The notes under the pieces: generated by a model
The model's input: only the letters and a program-made list of their open reading frames with translations
What the model was told of the DNA's origin: nothing
Databases searched by the model: none
DNA from: Bryopsis sp. KO-2023
Lineage: Eukaryota > Chlorophyta > Ulvophyceae > Bryopsidales > Bryopsidaceae
Length of the DNA stretch: 64,000 nt
Assembly (NCBI GenBank): GCA_030272585.1
Contig: BSYQ01000005.1
Coordinates: 5,735,501-5,799,500 of the forward strand
Direction: 5' to 3'
In this document: in pieces, positions 39,500 through 50,947 of the stretch
Numbering within the stretch: the first letter of the stretch is position 1
Layout of the letters: every line of letters starts with the position of its first letter
Program-made: the position numbers and the translations under genes

Positions 39500-39559
39500 G
39501 TCGTTGTAGTACAGAGGTGAGTATTCTTGCCTGTCACGCGGGTTCAATTTGCAACGGCA
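39500..39559 (+). pseudogene. tRNA-Asp(GTC) relic, form B
   Basis: Unit 14 (H2), as unit 5. Confidence 0.8.
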
Positions 39560-39611
39560 CACCCACCCCGCATCCTTGTCTTTTGCCGCTCCGAAAAACG
39601 ACTTCGACGCT

Positions 39612-39693
39612 CGCTGAGAGCAGGATTTGAACCTGCGCGGGATAAACCCAGTGGATTTCGAGTCCACCTCCTTAACCACTCGGACATCTCAGC
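39612..39693 (-). tRNA. tRNA-Ser(CGA)
   Basis: Unit 14, as unit 5. Confidence 0.95.
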
Positions 39694-39799
39694 TCGACGA
39701 CGTGTCGATCGCGCGTTGCGTGGAGGCTCGGTCGACCCCCCGCGATCGAGATTCCCGGGATCGGGATCCACGAGATCGGCGCGATCCTGTTTGAGACAT

Positions 39800-39873
39800 G
39801 CCCGGGTAGCTCAGTTTGGTAGAGCGCGAGACTTTTAATCTCGTGGCCGAGGGTTCGAGTCCCTCCTCGGGCG
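39800..39873 (+). tRNA. tRNA-Lys(TTT)
   Basis: Unit 14, as unit 6. Confidence 0.95.
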
Positions 39874-40339
39874 TCTGCCCTCCCGTTCCGACGAGAGACA
39901 GGTGTTAGATTTGGGGGTGCGAGTCTAAGAAGAGCTAAAAACTAAAACTTCCGAGTCCTTGACCTTGAAGCCCATTAATACCATGACCCCCAAGGATCCT
40001 AGCGTCCCCGCATGGTACCTAGGACAACCATCCTAGGTGGGCACCCGACATAGGTCTAGTCATCATGACTAGACTTGACTCACATGTCCACGTCAACATG
40101 ACTGTACATGACTGTACATGACTGTACATGACTGAACCCGACTGGATGTAGCTCTTAACATCCCTAACAACAGGACCTTACGGGTCCGGGTACGGTGACC
40201 GACCGTAACCGTATTAAAAACTTGTCCGACCGTAAATTACCGTACATGACGGTAAACAACTTTCGGTCACGGAACACAATTACGGCCGCATTACGCCGAC
40301 GGGTAACACGACCGAGCAAGCTCGGGTGTTTTCGTCGAG

Positions 40340-40410
40340 GCGTTGATGGTACAGTGGTAGCATACTACCCTGCCACGGTAGAGACCCGGGTTCGATTCCC
40401 GGTCAACGCA
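40340..40410 (+). tRNA. tRNA-Gly(GCC)
   Basis: Unit 14, as unit 6. Confidence 0.95.
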
Positions 40411-40479
40411 CTCAAGGCCTTTTTCTCGCGGTCGTAGCACCGGAAAAAAAACGAGCACGGAAAAAGAAAAGTCCACCGA

Positions 40480-40595
40480 GTTGCCGCCGCCGGATTTCCT
40501 GAGACATCCCTGATCTCGGTACTGATCGGCCCCAACCGTGCTTGATTGGCGAGTTCGGAAGGGATCGCATGTATTCACGGTGGTTTGATGGCAAC
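40480..40595 (-). rRNA. 5S rRNA
   Basis: Unit 14, as unit 6. Confidence 0.87.
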
Positions 40596-41639
40596 ACGTT
40601 TCGAAGCGGACGCCGGGAGGTGAAGTATCCGTTCCTCAGGTGCGCGAGGGACGTGTCCCTCCGATGGTTTGGTGGACCGATTGTTTTTTTGTTTGTTCTT
40701 TTGAGGTGAGGTTGGCAGAGCGGTGAAATGGTGTTTTTGGCTTCATCCAATCGGAAAGGACCCGGTGGGAGCGTTTTCAGGTGTGGCACGATCTTTCGTG
40801 GGTGGGTGTGTGGGTGAGTGTGCGCCTGTGAGCGCGTGCGCGCGCGCGGGTGGTTGAGTGTGTGTGGGTCAGCTCGTGGGTGAGCGCCAGTAGAGCGAAA
40901 AGACTTGGGAGCAGGTTCGTTTCTTTTTTGACGTGTGTGGCGACGGAACGCACAGGTGGTGGCGTGTTGGTGGCGTTTTTGGGTTCACGCGCGCCCTTGT
41001 TGGATCATCCGATCGGGTGATCCGGGATCATCCACGGGATCTCTCTCGGGAGAAAATCGGGAGAGAGGTCGAAGAAAAAAGCGAAGAAGCTAGAAAGGAA
41101 AAGGAAAGGGGGAGGGAAAGAAGGAAAATGAAAGAAGAATGCAAAGGAAATGGAATCTTCTCGAAAGGACCGAAAGAGAAAGAATCGAAAAAGGAAAAAG
41201 TAGAAAAGCACGGAAGAGGGCAGAAAAGAAAAGAAAGATTATTGGAAGAAAAGGAGGGAACGAACGGCACAAAAATAAGAAAAGAACGACGAAAATAGAA
41301 AGAAACGAATCGATCTCTTGCGGGGAAAGAAAAAAAAGAAGAAAAAAAAACACCACAACTCGAAGAGACACCAAAAACCCATGGAAAACGAAGAACTCCT
41401 TTTACGCGATAATTCGAGCGAACGAAATGGGCCATCGCCGACATCTCTCGCATATCCGAATCCGAGCACCCGGAAAATCGCAACGATGAAAAAACTCGAA
41501 ACGAGTCCTAACCACGAACGAACACCCTCCCGAAGTTTTGGCGCAACCTCGTTCCCGCGCGCGACGGCACTTGTCCCCGACAGCTTCCCGACAGCTTCCC
41601 GAACCTACCACGCTCTCCGCACGCGCAATCCCTCGAGCC

Positions 41640-41710
41640 GCGTTGGTGATATAGTGGTAGCATACTACCCTCCCAAGGTAGAGACCCGGGTTCGATTCCC
41701 GGTCAACGCA
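41640..41710 (+). tRNA. tRNA-Gly(CCC)
   Basis: Unit 15, as unit 6. Confidence 0.95.
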
Positions 41711-41785
41711 CCCGTGCTCTTTTTTTCGCGGACCGACCTCCGAGACCCCAGCTTGAGGACGCGGGGCGGGCCCCTCCTCTCGTAC

Positions 41786-41866
41786 GTGGCGATGGCCGAG
41801 TTGGTCCAAGGCGCTGGAGTAAGGTTCCAGTCCGAAAGGGCGTGGGTTCAAATCCCACTCGCCACA
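41786..41866 (+). tRNA. tRNA-Leu(AAG)
   Basis: Unit 15, as unit 6. Confidence 0.95.
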
Positions 41867-41914
41867 CGTCATAATTTGTGACGTGGCGTGAGGCTTCCAG
41901 TCAAAAGCGTTGGT

Positions 41915-42000
41915 TGCCCCGGACCAGGATCGAACTGGTGACCTCCGGATGGCTCACGAGGTTATGAGACCGACGCGCTAACCGACTGCGCCACCGAGGC
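41915..42000 (-). tRNA. tRNA-Met(CAT), intron-bearing
   Basis: Unit 15; intron 41951-41962. Confidence 0.93.
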
Positions 42001-42106
42001 CACGGGAAGATTTCGGTGCCGCCGATCTCGGACCGCTGCTCGGCGCCGTCTGCGACTCCCGTCCGGGGCGGGGCCCTCGTGGGGGTGGCTCCCGAGCGGC
42101 GATCGT

Positions 42107-42189
42107 GTGGTGATGGCCGAGTTGGTCTAAGGCGCTAGATTCAGGTTCTAGTTCGGAGACGAGCGTGGGTTCGAATCCCACTCACCACA
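42107..42189 (+). tRNA. tRNA-Leu(CAG)
   Basis: Unit 15, as unit 6. Confidence 0.95.
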
Positions 42190-42259
42190 ACGTGCCTTTT
42201 CGCGTCACCCCCTCGGTTTGCGAACACACACGCACACACATGCCTCCGAGGCATTGCCT

Positions 42260-42341
42260 CGTTGAGGGCAGGATTCGAACCTGCGCGGGACAAACCCAGT
42301 GGATTTCTAGTCCACCTCCTTAACCACTCGGACACCCCAAC
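42260..42341 (-). tRNA. tRNA-Ser(AGA)
   Basis: Unit 15, as unit 6. Confidence 0.95.
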
Positions 42342-42446
42342 TCACGTTGTGATGAGGCGTCCCGTGGTCCATCCTCGTCACACGCCTCGTCATCAACCTC
42401 ATCAGCCTCGTCGTCCGCCTCGTCATGCCCTCGTCGTCGTGACCGG

Positions 42447-42506
42447 GTCGTTGTAGTACAGAGGTGAGTATTCTTGCCTGTCACGCGGGTTCAATTTGCA
42501 ACGGCA
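42447..42506 (+). pseudogene. tRNA-Asp(GTC) relic, form B
   Basis: Unit 15 (H2), as unit 5. Confidence 0.8.
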
Positions 42507-42558
42507 CACCCACCCCGCATCCTTGTCTTTTGCCGCTCCGAAAAACGACTTCGACGCT

Positions 42559-42640
42559 CGCTGAGAGCAGGATTTGAACCTGCGCGGGATAAACCCAATG
42601 GATTTCGAGTCCACCTCCTTAACCACTCGGACATCTCAGC
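42559..42640 (-). tRNA. tRNA-Ser(CGA), variant
   Basis: Unit 15. Private A at 42598 on the + strand turns the G27-C43 pair at the base of the anticodon stem into G-U. Confidence 0.93.
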
Positions 42641-42746
42641 TCGACGACGTGTCGATCGCGCGTTGCGTGGAGGCTCGGTCGACCCCCCGCGATCGAGATT
42701 CCCGGGATCGGGATCCACGAGATCGGCGCGATCCTGTTTGAGACAT

Positions 42747-42820
42747 GCCCGGGTAGCTCAGTTTGGTAGAGCGCGAGACTTTTAATCTCGTGGCCGAGGG
42801 TTCGAGTCCCTCCTCGGGCG
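42747..42820 (+). tRNA. tRNA-Lys(TTT)
   Basis: Unit 15, as unit 6. Confidence 0.95.
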
Positions 42821-43286
42821 TCTGCCCTCCCGTTCCGACGAGAGACAGGTGTTAGATTTGGGGGTGCGAGTCTAAGAAGAGCTAAAAACTAAAACTTCCG
42901 AGTCCTTGACCTTGAAGCCCATTAATACCATGACCCCCAAGGATCCTAGCGTCCCCGCATGGTACCTAGGACAACCATCCTAGGTGGGCACCCGACATAG
43001 GTCTAGTCATCATGACTAGACTTGACTCACATGTCCACGTCAACATGACTGTACATGACTGTACATGACTGTACATGACTGAACCCGACTGGATGTAGCT
43101 CTTAACATCCCTAACAACAGGACCTTACGGGTCCGGGTACGGTGACCGACCGTAACCGTATTAAAAACTTGTCCGACCGTAAATTACCGTACATGACGGT
43201 AAACAACTTTCGGTCACGGAACACAATTACGGCCGCATTACGCCGACGGGTAACACGACCGAGCAAGCTCGGGTGTTTTCGTCGAG

Positions 43287-43357
43287 GCGTTGATGGTACA
43301 GTGGTAGCATACTACCCTGCCACGGTAGAGACCCGGGTTCGATTCCCGGTCAACGCA
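43287..43357 (+). tRNA. tRNA-Gly(GCC)
   Basis: Unit 15, as unit 6. Confidence 0.95.
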
Positions 43358-43426
43358 CTCAAGGCCTTTTTCTCGCGGTCGTAGCACCGGAAAAAAAACG
43401 AGCACGGAAAAAGAAAAGTCCACCGA

Positions 43427-43542
43427 GTTGCCGCCGCCGGATTTCCTGAGACATCCCTGATCTCGGTACTGATCGGCCCCAACCGTGCTTGATTGGCGAG
43501 TTCGGAAGGGATCGCATGTATTCACGGTGGTTTGATGGCAAC
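43427..43542 (-). rRNA. 5S rRNA
   Basis: Unit 15, as unit 6. Confidence 0.87.
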
Positions 43543-44586
43543 ACGTTTCGAAGCGGACGCCGGGAGGTGAAGTATCCGTTCCTCAGGTGCGCGAGGGACG
43601 TGTCCCTCCGATGGTTTGGTGGACCGATTGTTTTTTTGTTTGTTCTTTTGAGGTGAGGTTGGCAGAGCGGTGAAATGGTGTTTTTGGCTTCATCCAATCG
43701 GAAAGGACCCGGTGGGAGCGTTTTCAGGTGTGGCACGATCTTTCGTGGGTGGGTGTGTGGGTGAGTGTGCGCCTGTGAGCGCGTGCGCGCGCGCGGGTGG
43801 TTGAGTGTGTGTGGGTCAGCTCGTGGGTGAGCGCCAGTAGAGCGAAAAGACTTGGGAGCAGGTTCGTTTCTTTTTTGACGTGTGTGGCGACGGAACGCAC
43901 AGGTGGTGGCGTGTTGGTGGCGTTTTTGGGTTCACGCGCGCCCTTGTTGGATCATCCGATCGGGTGATCCGGGATCATCCACGGGATCTCTCTCGGGAGA
44001 AAATCGGGAGAGAGGTCGAAGAAAAAAGCGAAGAAGCTAGAAAGGAAAAGGAAAGGGGGAGGGAAAGAAGGAAAATGAAAGAAGAATGCAAAGGAAATGG
44101 AATCTTCTCGAAAGGACCGAAAGAGAAAGAATCGAAAAAGGAAAAAGTAGAAAAGCACGGAAGAGGGCAGAAAAGAAAAGAAAGATTATTGGAAGAAAAG
44201 GAGGGAACGAACGGCACAAAAATAAGAAAAGAACGACGAAAATAGAAAGAAACGAATCGATCTCTTGCGGGGAAAGAAAAAAAAGAAGAAAAAAAAACAC
44301 CACAACTCGAAGAGACACCAAAAACCCATGGAAAACGAAGAACTCCTTTTACGCGATAATTCGAGCGAACGAAATGGGCCATCGCCGACATCTCTCGCAT
44401 ATCCGAATCCGAGCACCCGGAAAATCGCAACGATGAAAAAACTCGAAACGAGTCCTAACCACGAACGAACACCCTCCCGAAGTTTTGGCGCAACCTCGTT
44501 CCCGCGCGCGACGGCACTTGTCCCCGACAGCTTCCCGACAGCTTCCCGAACCTACCACGCTCTCCGCACGCGCAATCCCTCGAGCC

Positions 44587-44657
44587 GCGTTGGTGATATA
44601 GTGGTAGCATACTACCCTCCCAAGGTAGAGACCCGGGTTCGATTCCCGGTCAACGCA
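44587..44657 (+). tRNA. tRNA-Gly(CCC)
   Basis: Unit 16, as unit 6. Confidence 0.95.
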
Positions 44658-44732
44658 CCCGTGCTCTTTTTTTCGCGGACCGACCTCCGAGACCCCAGCT
44701 TGAGGACGCGGGGCGGGCCCCTCCTCTCGTAC

Positions 44733-44813
44733 GTGGCGATGGCCGAGTTGGTCCAAGGCGCTGGAGTAAGGTTCCAGTCCGAAAGGGCGTGGGTTCAAAT
44801 CCCACTCGCCACA
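44733..44813 (+). tRNA. tRNA-Leu(AAG)
   Basis: Unit 16, as unit 6. Confidence 0.95.
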
Positions 44814-44861
44814 CGTCATAATTTGTGACGTGGCGTGAGGCTTCCAGTCAAAAGCGTTGGT

Positions 44862-44947
44862 TGCCCCGGACCAGGATCGAACTGGTGACCTCCGGATGGC
44901 TCACGAGGTTATGAGACCGACGCGCTAACCGACTGCGCCACCGAGGC
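44862..44947 (-). tRNA. tRNA-Met(CAT), intron-bearing
   Basis: Unit 16; intron 44898-44909. Confidence 0.93.
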
Positions 44948-45053
44948 CACGGGAAGATTTCGGTGCCGCCGATCTCGGACCGCTGCTCGGCGCCGTCTGC
45001 GACTCCCGTCCGGGGCGGGGCCCTCGTGGGGGTGGCTCCCGAGCGGCGATCGT

Positions 45054-45136
45054 GTGGTGATGGCCGAGTTGGTCTAAGGCGCTAGATTCAGGTTCTAGTT
45101 CGGAGACGAGCGTGGGTTCGAATCCCACTCACCACA
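45054..45136 (+). tRNA. tRNA-Leu(CAG)
   Basis: Unit 16, as unit 6. Confidence 0.95.
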
Positions 45137-45206
45137 ACGTGCCTTTTCGCGTCACCCCCTCGGTTTGCGAACACACACGCACACACATGCCTCCGAGGCA
45201 TTGCCT

Positions 45207-45288
45207 TGTTGAGGGCAGGATTCGAACCTGCGCGGGACAAACCCAGTGGATTTCTAGTCCACCTCCTTAACCACTCGGACACCCCAAC
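45207..45288 (-). tRNA. tRNA-Ser(AGA) with discriminator A73
   Basis: Unit 16. The + strand has T at 45207 where every other copy has C, so the discriminator base is A instead of G. G73 is the usual Ser base, while A73 is typical of class II tRNA-Leu (both Leu genes here have A). Body and anticodon are otherwise unchanged. Confidence 0.93.
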
Positions 45289-45393
45289 TCACGTTGTGAT
45301 GAGGCGTCCCGTGGTCCATCCTCGTCACACGCCTCGTCATCAACCTCATCAGCCTCGTCGTCCGCCTCGTCACGCCCTCGTCGTCGTGACCGG

Positions 45394-45453
45394 GTCGTTG
45401 TAGTACAGAGGTGAGTATTCTTGCCTGTCACGCGGGTTCAATTTGCAACGGCA
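45394..45453 (+). pseudogene. tRNA-Asp(GTC) relic, form B
   Basis: Unit 16, as unit 5. Confidence 0.8.
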
Positions 45454-45505
45454 CACCCACCCCGCATCCTTGTCTTTTGCCGCTCCGAAAAACGACTTCA
45501 ACGCT

Positions 45506-45587
45506 CGCTGAGAGCAGGATTTGAACCTGCGCGGGATAAACCCAGTGGATTTCGAGTCCACCTCCTTAACCACTCGGACATCTCAGC
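45506..45587 (-). tRNA. tRNA-Ser(CGA)
   Basis: Unit 16, gene as unit 5; a private base (A at 45500) lies just beyond the 3' end. Confidence 0.95.
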
Positions 45588-45693
45588 TCGACGACGTGTC
45601 GATCGCGCGTTGCGTGGAGGCTCGGTCGACCCCCCGCGATCGAGATTCCCGGGATCGGGATCCACGAGATCGGCGCGATCCTGTTTGAGACAT

Positions 45694-45767
45694 GCCCGGG
45701 TAGCTCAGTTTGGTAGAGCGCGAGACTTTTAATCTCGTGGCCGAGGGTTCGAGTCCCTCCTCGGGCG
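45694..45767 (+). tRNA. tRNA-Lys(TTT)
   Basis: Unit 16, as unit 6. Confidence 0.95.
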
Positions 45768-46233
45768 TCTGCCCTCCCGTTCCGACGAGAGACAGGTGTT
45801 AGATTTGGGGGTGCGAGTCTAAGAAGAGCTAAAAACTAAAACTTCCGAGTCCTTGACCTTGAAGCCCATTAATACCATGACCCCCAAGGATCCTAGCGTC
45901 CCCGCATGGTACCTAGGACAACCATCCTAGGTGGGCACCCGACATAGGTCTAGTCATCATGACTAGACTTGACTCACATGTCCACGTCAACATGACTGTA
46001 CATGACTGTACATGACTGTACATGACTGAACCCGACTGGATGTAGCTCTTAACATCCCTAACAACAGGACCTTACGGGTCCGGGTACGGTGACCGACCGT
46101 AACCGTATTAAAAACTTGTCCGACCGTAAATTACCGTACATGACGGTAAACAACTTTCGGTCACGGAACACAATTACGGCCGCATTACGCCGACGGGTAA
46201 CACGACCGAGCAAGCTCGGGTGTTTTCGTCGAG

Positions 46234-46304
46234 GCGTTGATGGTACAGTGGTAGCATACTACCCTGCCACGGTAGAGACCCGGGTTCGATTCCCGGTCAA
46301 CGCA
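46234..46304 (+). tRNA. tRNA-Gly(GCC)
   Basis: Unit 16, as unit 6. Confidence 0.95.
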
Positions 46305-46373
46305 CTCAAGGCCTTTTTCTCGCGGTCGTAGCACCGGAAAAAAAACGAGCACGGAAAAAGAAAAGTCCACCGA

Positions 46374-46489
46374 GTTGCCGCCGCCGGATTTCCTGAGACA
46401 TCCCTGATCTCGGTACTGATCGGCCCCAACCGTGCTTGATTGGCGAGTTCGGAAGGGATCGCATGTATTCACGGTGGTTTGATGGCAAC
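46374..46489 (-). rRNA. 5S rRNA
   Basis: Unit 16, as unit 6. Confidence 0.87.
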
Positions 46490-47533
46490 ACGTTTCGAAG
46501 CGGACGCCGGGAGGTGAAGTATCCGTTCCTCAGGTGCGCGAGGGACGTGTCCCTCCGATGGTTTGGTGGACCGATTGTTTTTTTGTTTGTTCTTTTGAGG
46601 TGAGGTTGGCAGAGCGGTGAAATGGTGTTTTTGGCTTCATCCAATCGGAAAGGACCCGGTGGGAGCGTTTTCAGGTGTGGCACGATCTTTCGTGGGTGGG
46701 TGTGTGGGTGAGTGTGCGCCTGTGAGCGCGTGCGCGCGCGCGGGTGGTTGAGTGTGTGTGGGTCAGCTCGTGGGTGAGCGCCAGTAGAGCGAAAAGACTT
46801 GGGAGCAGGTTCGTTTCTTTTTTGACGTGTGTGGCGACGGAACGCACAGGTGGTGGCGTGTTGGTGGCGTTTTTGGGTTCACGCGCGCCCTTGTTGGATC
46901 ATCCGATCGGGTGATCCGGGATCATCCACGGGATCTCTCTCGGGAGAAAATCGGGAGAGAGGTCGAAGAAAAAAGCGAAGAAGCTAGAAAGGAAAAGGAA
47001 AGGGGGAGGGAAAGAAGGAAAATGAAAGAAGAATGCAAAGGAAATGGAATCTTCTCGAAAGGACCGAAAGAGAAAGAATCGAAAAAGGAAAAAGTAGAAA
47101 AGCACGGAAGAGGGCAGAAAAGAAAAGAAAGATTATTGGAAGAAAAGGAGGGAACGAACGGCACAAAAATAAGAAAAGAACGACGAAAATAGAAAGAAAC
47201 GAATCGATCTCTTGCGGGGAAAGAAAAAAAAGAAGAAAAAAAAACACCACAACTCGAAGAGACACCAAAAACCCATGGAAAACGAAGAACTCCTTTTACG
47301 CGATAATTCGAGCGAACGAAATGGGCCATCGCCGACATCTCTCGCATATCCGAATCCGAGCACCCGGAAAATCGCAACGATGAAAAAACTCGAAACGAGT
47401 CCTAACCACGAACGAACACCCTCCCGAAGTTTTGGCGCAACCTCGTTCCCGCGCGCGACGGCACTTGTCCCCGACAGCTTCCCGACAGCTTCCCGAACCT
47501 ACCACGCTCTCCGCACGCGCAATCCCTCGAGCC

Positions 47534-47604
47534 GCGTTGGTGATATAGTGGTAGCATACTACCCTCCCAAGGTAGAGACCCGGGTTCGATTCCCGGTCAA
47601 CGCA
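47534..47604 (+). tRNA. tRNA-Gly(CCC)
   Basis: Unit 17, as unit 6. Confidence 0.95.
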
Positions 47605-47679
47605 CCCGTGCTCTTTTTTTCGCGGACCGACCTCCGAGACCCCAGCTTGAGGACGCGGGGCGGGCCCCTCCTCTCGTAC

Positions 47680-47760
47680 GTGGCGATGGCCGAGTTGGTC
47701 CAAGGCGCTGGAGTAAGGTTCCAGTCCGAAAGGGCGTGGGTTCAAATCCCACTCGCCACA
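47680..47760 (+). tRNA. tRNA-Leu(AAG)
   Basis: Unit 17, as unit 6. Confidence 0.95.
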
Positions 47761-47808
47761 CGTCATAATTTGTGACGTGGCGTGAGGCTTCCAGTCAAAA
47801 GCGTTGGT

Positions 47809-47894
47809 TGCCCCGGACCAGGATCGAACTGGTGACCTCCGGATGGCTCACGAGGTTATGAGACCGACGCGCTAACCGACTGCGCCACCGAGGC
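47809..47894 (-). tRNA. tRNA-Met(CAT), intron-bearing
   Basis: Unit 17; intron 47845-47856. Confidence 0.93.
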
Positions 47895-48000
47895 CACGGG
47901 AAGATTTCGGTGCCGCCGATCTCGGACCGCTGCTCGGCGCCGTCTGCGACTCCCGTCCGGGGCGGGGCCCTCGTGGGGGTGGCTCCCGAGCGGCGATCGT

Positions 48001-48083
48001 GTGGTGATGGCCGAGTTGGTCTAAGGCGCTAGATTCAGGTTCTAGTTCGGAGACGAGCGTGGGTTCGAATCCCACTCACCACA
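48001..48083 (+). tRNA. tRNA-Leu(CAG)
   Basis: Unit 17, as unit 6. Confidence 0.95.
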
Positions 48084-48153
48084 ACGTGCCTTTTCGCGTC
48101 ACCCCCTCGGTTTGCGAACACACACGCACACACATGCCTCCGAGGCATTGCCT

Positions 48154-48235
48154 CGTTGAGGGCAGGATTCGAACCTGCGCGGGACAAACCCAGTGGATTT
48201 CTAGTCCACCTCCTTAACCACTCGGACACCCCAAC
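48154..48235 (-). tRNA. tRNA-Ser(AGA)
   Basis: Unit 17, as unit 6. Confidence 0.95.
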
Positions 48236-48340
48236 TCACGTTGTGATGAGGCGTCCCGTGGTCCATCCTCGTCACACGCCTCGTCATCAACCTCATCAGC
48301 CTCGTCGTCCGCCTCGTCATGCCCTCGTCGTCGTGACCGG

Positions 48341-48400
48341 GTCGTTGTAGTACAGAGGTGAGTATTCTTGCCTGTCACGCGGGTTCAATTTGCAACGGCA
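48341..48400 (+). pseudogene. tRNA-Asp(GTC) relic, form B
   Basis: Unit 17 (H2), as unit 5. Confidence 0.8.
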
Positions 48401-48452
48401 CACCCACCCCGCATCCTTGTCTTTTGCCGCTCCGAAAAACGACTTCGACGCT

Positions 48453-48534
48453 CGCTGAGAGCAGGATTTGAACCTGCGCGGGATAAACCCAGTGGATTTC
48501 GAGTCCACCTCCTTAACCACTCGGACATCTCAGC
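48453..48534 (-). tRNA. tRNA-Ser(CGA)
   Basis: Unit 17, as unit 5. Confidence 0.95.
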
Positions 48535-48640
48535 TCGACGACGTGTCGATCGCGCGTTGCGTGGAGGCTCGGTCGACCCCCCGCGATCGAGATTCCCGGG
48601 ATCGGGATCCACGAGATCGGCGCGATCCTGTTTGAGACAT

Positions 48641-48714
48641 GCCCGGGTAGCTCAGTTTGGTAGAGCGCGAGACTTTTAATCTCGTGGCCGAGGGTTCGAG
48701 TCCCTCCTCGGGCG
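48641..48714 (+). tRNA. tRNA-Lys(TTT)
   Basis: Unit 17, as unit 6. Confidence 0.95.
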
Positions 48715-49180
48715 TCTGCCCTCCCGTTCCGACGAGAGACAGGTGTTAGATTTGGGGGTGCGAGTCTAAGAAGAGCTAAAAACTAAAACTTCCGAGTCCT
48801 TGACCTTGAAGCCCATTAATACCATGACCCCCAAGGATCCTAGCGTCCCCGCATGGTACCTAGGACAACCATCCTAGGTGGGCACCCGACATAGGTCTAG
48901 TCATCATGACTAGACTTGACTCACATGTCCACGTCAACATGACTGTACATGACTGTACATGACTGTACATGACTGAACCCGACTGGATGTAGCTCTTAAC
49001 ATCCCTAACAACAGGACCTTACGGGTCCGGGTACGGTGACCGACCGTAACCGTATTAAAAACTTGTCCGACCGTAAATTACCGTACATGACGGTAAACAA
49101 CTTTCGGTCACGGAACACAATTACGGCCGCATTACGCCGACGGGTAACACGACCGAGCAAGCTCGGGTGTTTTCGTCGAG

Positions 49181-49251
49181 GCGTTGATGGTACAGTGGTA
49201 GCATACTACCCTGCCACGGTAGAGACCCGGGTTCGATTCCCGGTCAACGCA
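49181..49251 (+). tRNA. tRNA-Gly(GCC)
   Basis: Unit 17, as unit 6. Confidence 0.95.
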
Positions 49252-49320
49252 CTCAAGGCCTTTTTCTCGCGGTCGTAGCACCGGAAAAAAAACGAGCACG
49301 GAAAAAGAAAAGTCCACCGA

Positions 49321-49436
49321 GTTGCCGCCGCCGGATTTCCTGAGACATCCCTGATCTCGGTACTGATCGGCCCCAACCGTGCTTGATTGGCGAGTTCGGA
49401 AGGGATCGCATGTATTCACGGTGGTTTGATGGCAAC
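49321..49436 (-). rRNA. 5S rRNA
   Basis: Unit 17, as unit 6. Confidence 0.87.
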
Positions 49437-50480
49437 ACGTTTCGAAGCGGACGCCGGGAGGTGAAGTATCCGTTCCTCAGGTGCGCGAGGGACGTGTCCC
49501 TCCGATGGTTTGGTGGACCGATTGTTTTTTTGTTTGTTCTTTTGAGGTGAGGTTGGCAGAGCGGTGAAATGGTGTTTTTGGCTTCATCCAATCGGAAAGG
49601 ACCCGGTGGGAGCGTTTTCAGGTGTGGCACGATCTTTCGTGGGTGGGTGTGTGGGTGAGTGTGCGCCTGTGAGCGCGTGCGCGCGCGCGGGTGGTTGAGT
49701 GTGTGTGGGTCAGCTCGTGGGTGAGCGCCAGTAGAGCGAAAAGACTTGGGAGCAGGTTCGTTTCTTTTTTGACGTGTGTGGCGACGGAACGCACAGGTGG
49801 TGGCGTGTTGGTGGCGTTTTTGGGTTCACGCGCGCCCTTGTTGGATCATCCGATCGGGTGATCCGGGATCATCCACGGGATCTCTCTCGGGAGAAAATCG
49901 GGAGAGAGGTCGAAGAAAAAAGCGAAGAAGCTAGAAAGGAAAAGGAAAGGGGGAGGGAAAGAAGGAAAATGAAAGAAGAATGCAAAGGAAATGGAATCTT
50001 CTCGAAAGGACCGAAAGAGAAAGAATCGAAAAAGGAAAAAGTAGAAAAGCACGGAAGAGGGCAGAAAAGAAAAGAAAGATTATTGGAAGAAAAGGAGGGA
50101 ACGAACGGCACAAAAATAAGAAAAGAACGACGAAAATAGAAAGAAACGAATCGATCTCTTGCGGGGAAAGAAAAAAAAGAAGAAAAAAAAACACCACAAC
50201 TCGAAGAGACACCAAAAACCCATGGAAAACGAAGAACTCCTTTTACGCGATAATTCGAGCGAACGAAATGGGCCATCGCCGACATCTCTCGCATATCCGA
50301 ATCCGAGCACCCGGAAAATCGCAACGATGAAAAAACTCGAAACGAGTCCTAACCACGAACGAACACCCTCCCGAAGTTTTGGCGCAACCTCGTTCCCGCG
50401 CGCGACGGCACTTGTCCCCGACAGCTTCCCGACAGCTTCCCGAACCTACCACGCTCTCCGCACGCGCAATCCCTCGAGCC

Positions 50481-50551
50481 GCGTTGGTGATATAGTGGTA
50501 GCATACTACCCTCCCAAGGTAGAGACCCGGGTTCGATTCCCGGTCAACGCA
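50481..50551 (+). tRNA. tRNA-Gly(CCC)
   Basis: Unit 18, as unit 6. Confidence 0.95.
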
Positions 50552-50626
50552 CCCGTGCTCTTTTTTTCGCGGACCGACCTCCGAGACCCCAGCTTGAGGA
50601 CGCGGGGCGGGCCCCTCCTCTCGTAC

Positions 50627-50707
50627 GTGGCGATGGCCGAGTTGGTCCAAGGCGCTGGAGTAAGGTTCCAGTCCGAAAGGGCGTGGGTTCAAATCCCACT
50701 CGCCACA
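50627..50707 (+). tRNA. tRNA-Leu(AAG)
   Basis: Unit 18, as unit 6. Confidence 0.95.
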
Positions 50708-50755
50708 CGTCATAATTTGTGACGTGGCGTGAGGCTTCCAGTCAAAAGCGTTGGT

Positions 50756-50841
50756 TGCCCCGGACCAGGATCGAACTGGTGACCTCCGGATGGCTCACGA
50801 GGTTATGAGACCGACGCGCTAACCGACTGCGCCACCGAGGC
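50756..50841 (-). tRNA. tRNA-Met(CAT), intron-bearing
   Basis: Unit 18; intron 50792-50803. Confidence 0.93.
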
Positions 50842-50947
50842 CACGGGAAGATTTCGGTGCCGCCGATCTCGGACCGCTGCTCGGCGCCGTCTGCGACTCC
50901 CGTCCGGGGCGGGGCCCTCGTGGGGGTGGCTCCCGAGCGGCGATCGT

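Larger units (their letters stand above)
37926..40872. repeat. Unit 14, form B, H2
   Basis: 2947 bp. Insert 39899-40173 (short). Confidence 0.95.
40873..43819. repeat. Unit 15, form B, H2
   Basis: 2947 bp. Insert 42846-43120 (short). Private change in tRNA-Ser(CGA) at 42598. Confidence 0.95.
43820..46766. repeat. Unit 16, form B, H2-like
   Basis: 2947 bp. Insert 45793-46067 (short). Private changes: discriminator of tRNA-Ser(AGA) at 45207, and 45500 just beyond tRNA-Ser(CGA). Lacks the H2 T in the CTCGTC-rich spacer before the tRNA-Asp relic. Confidence 0.95.
46767..49713. repeat. Unit 17, form B, H2
   Basis: 2947 bp. Insert 48740-49014 (short). Confidence 0.95.
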
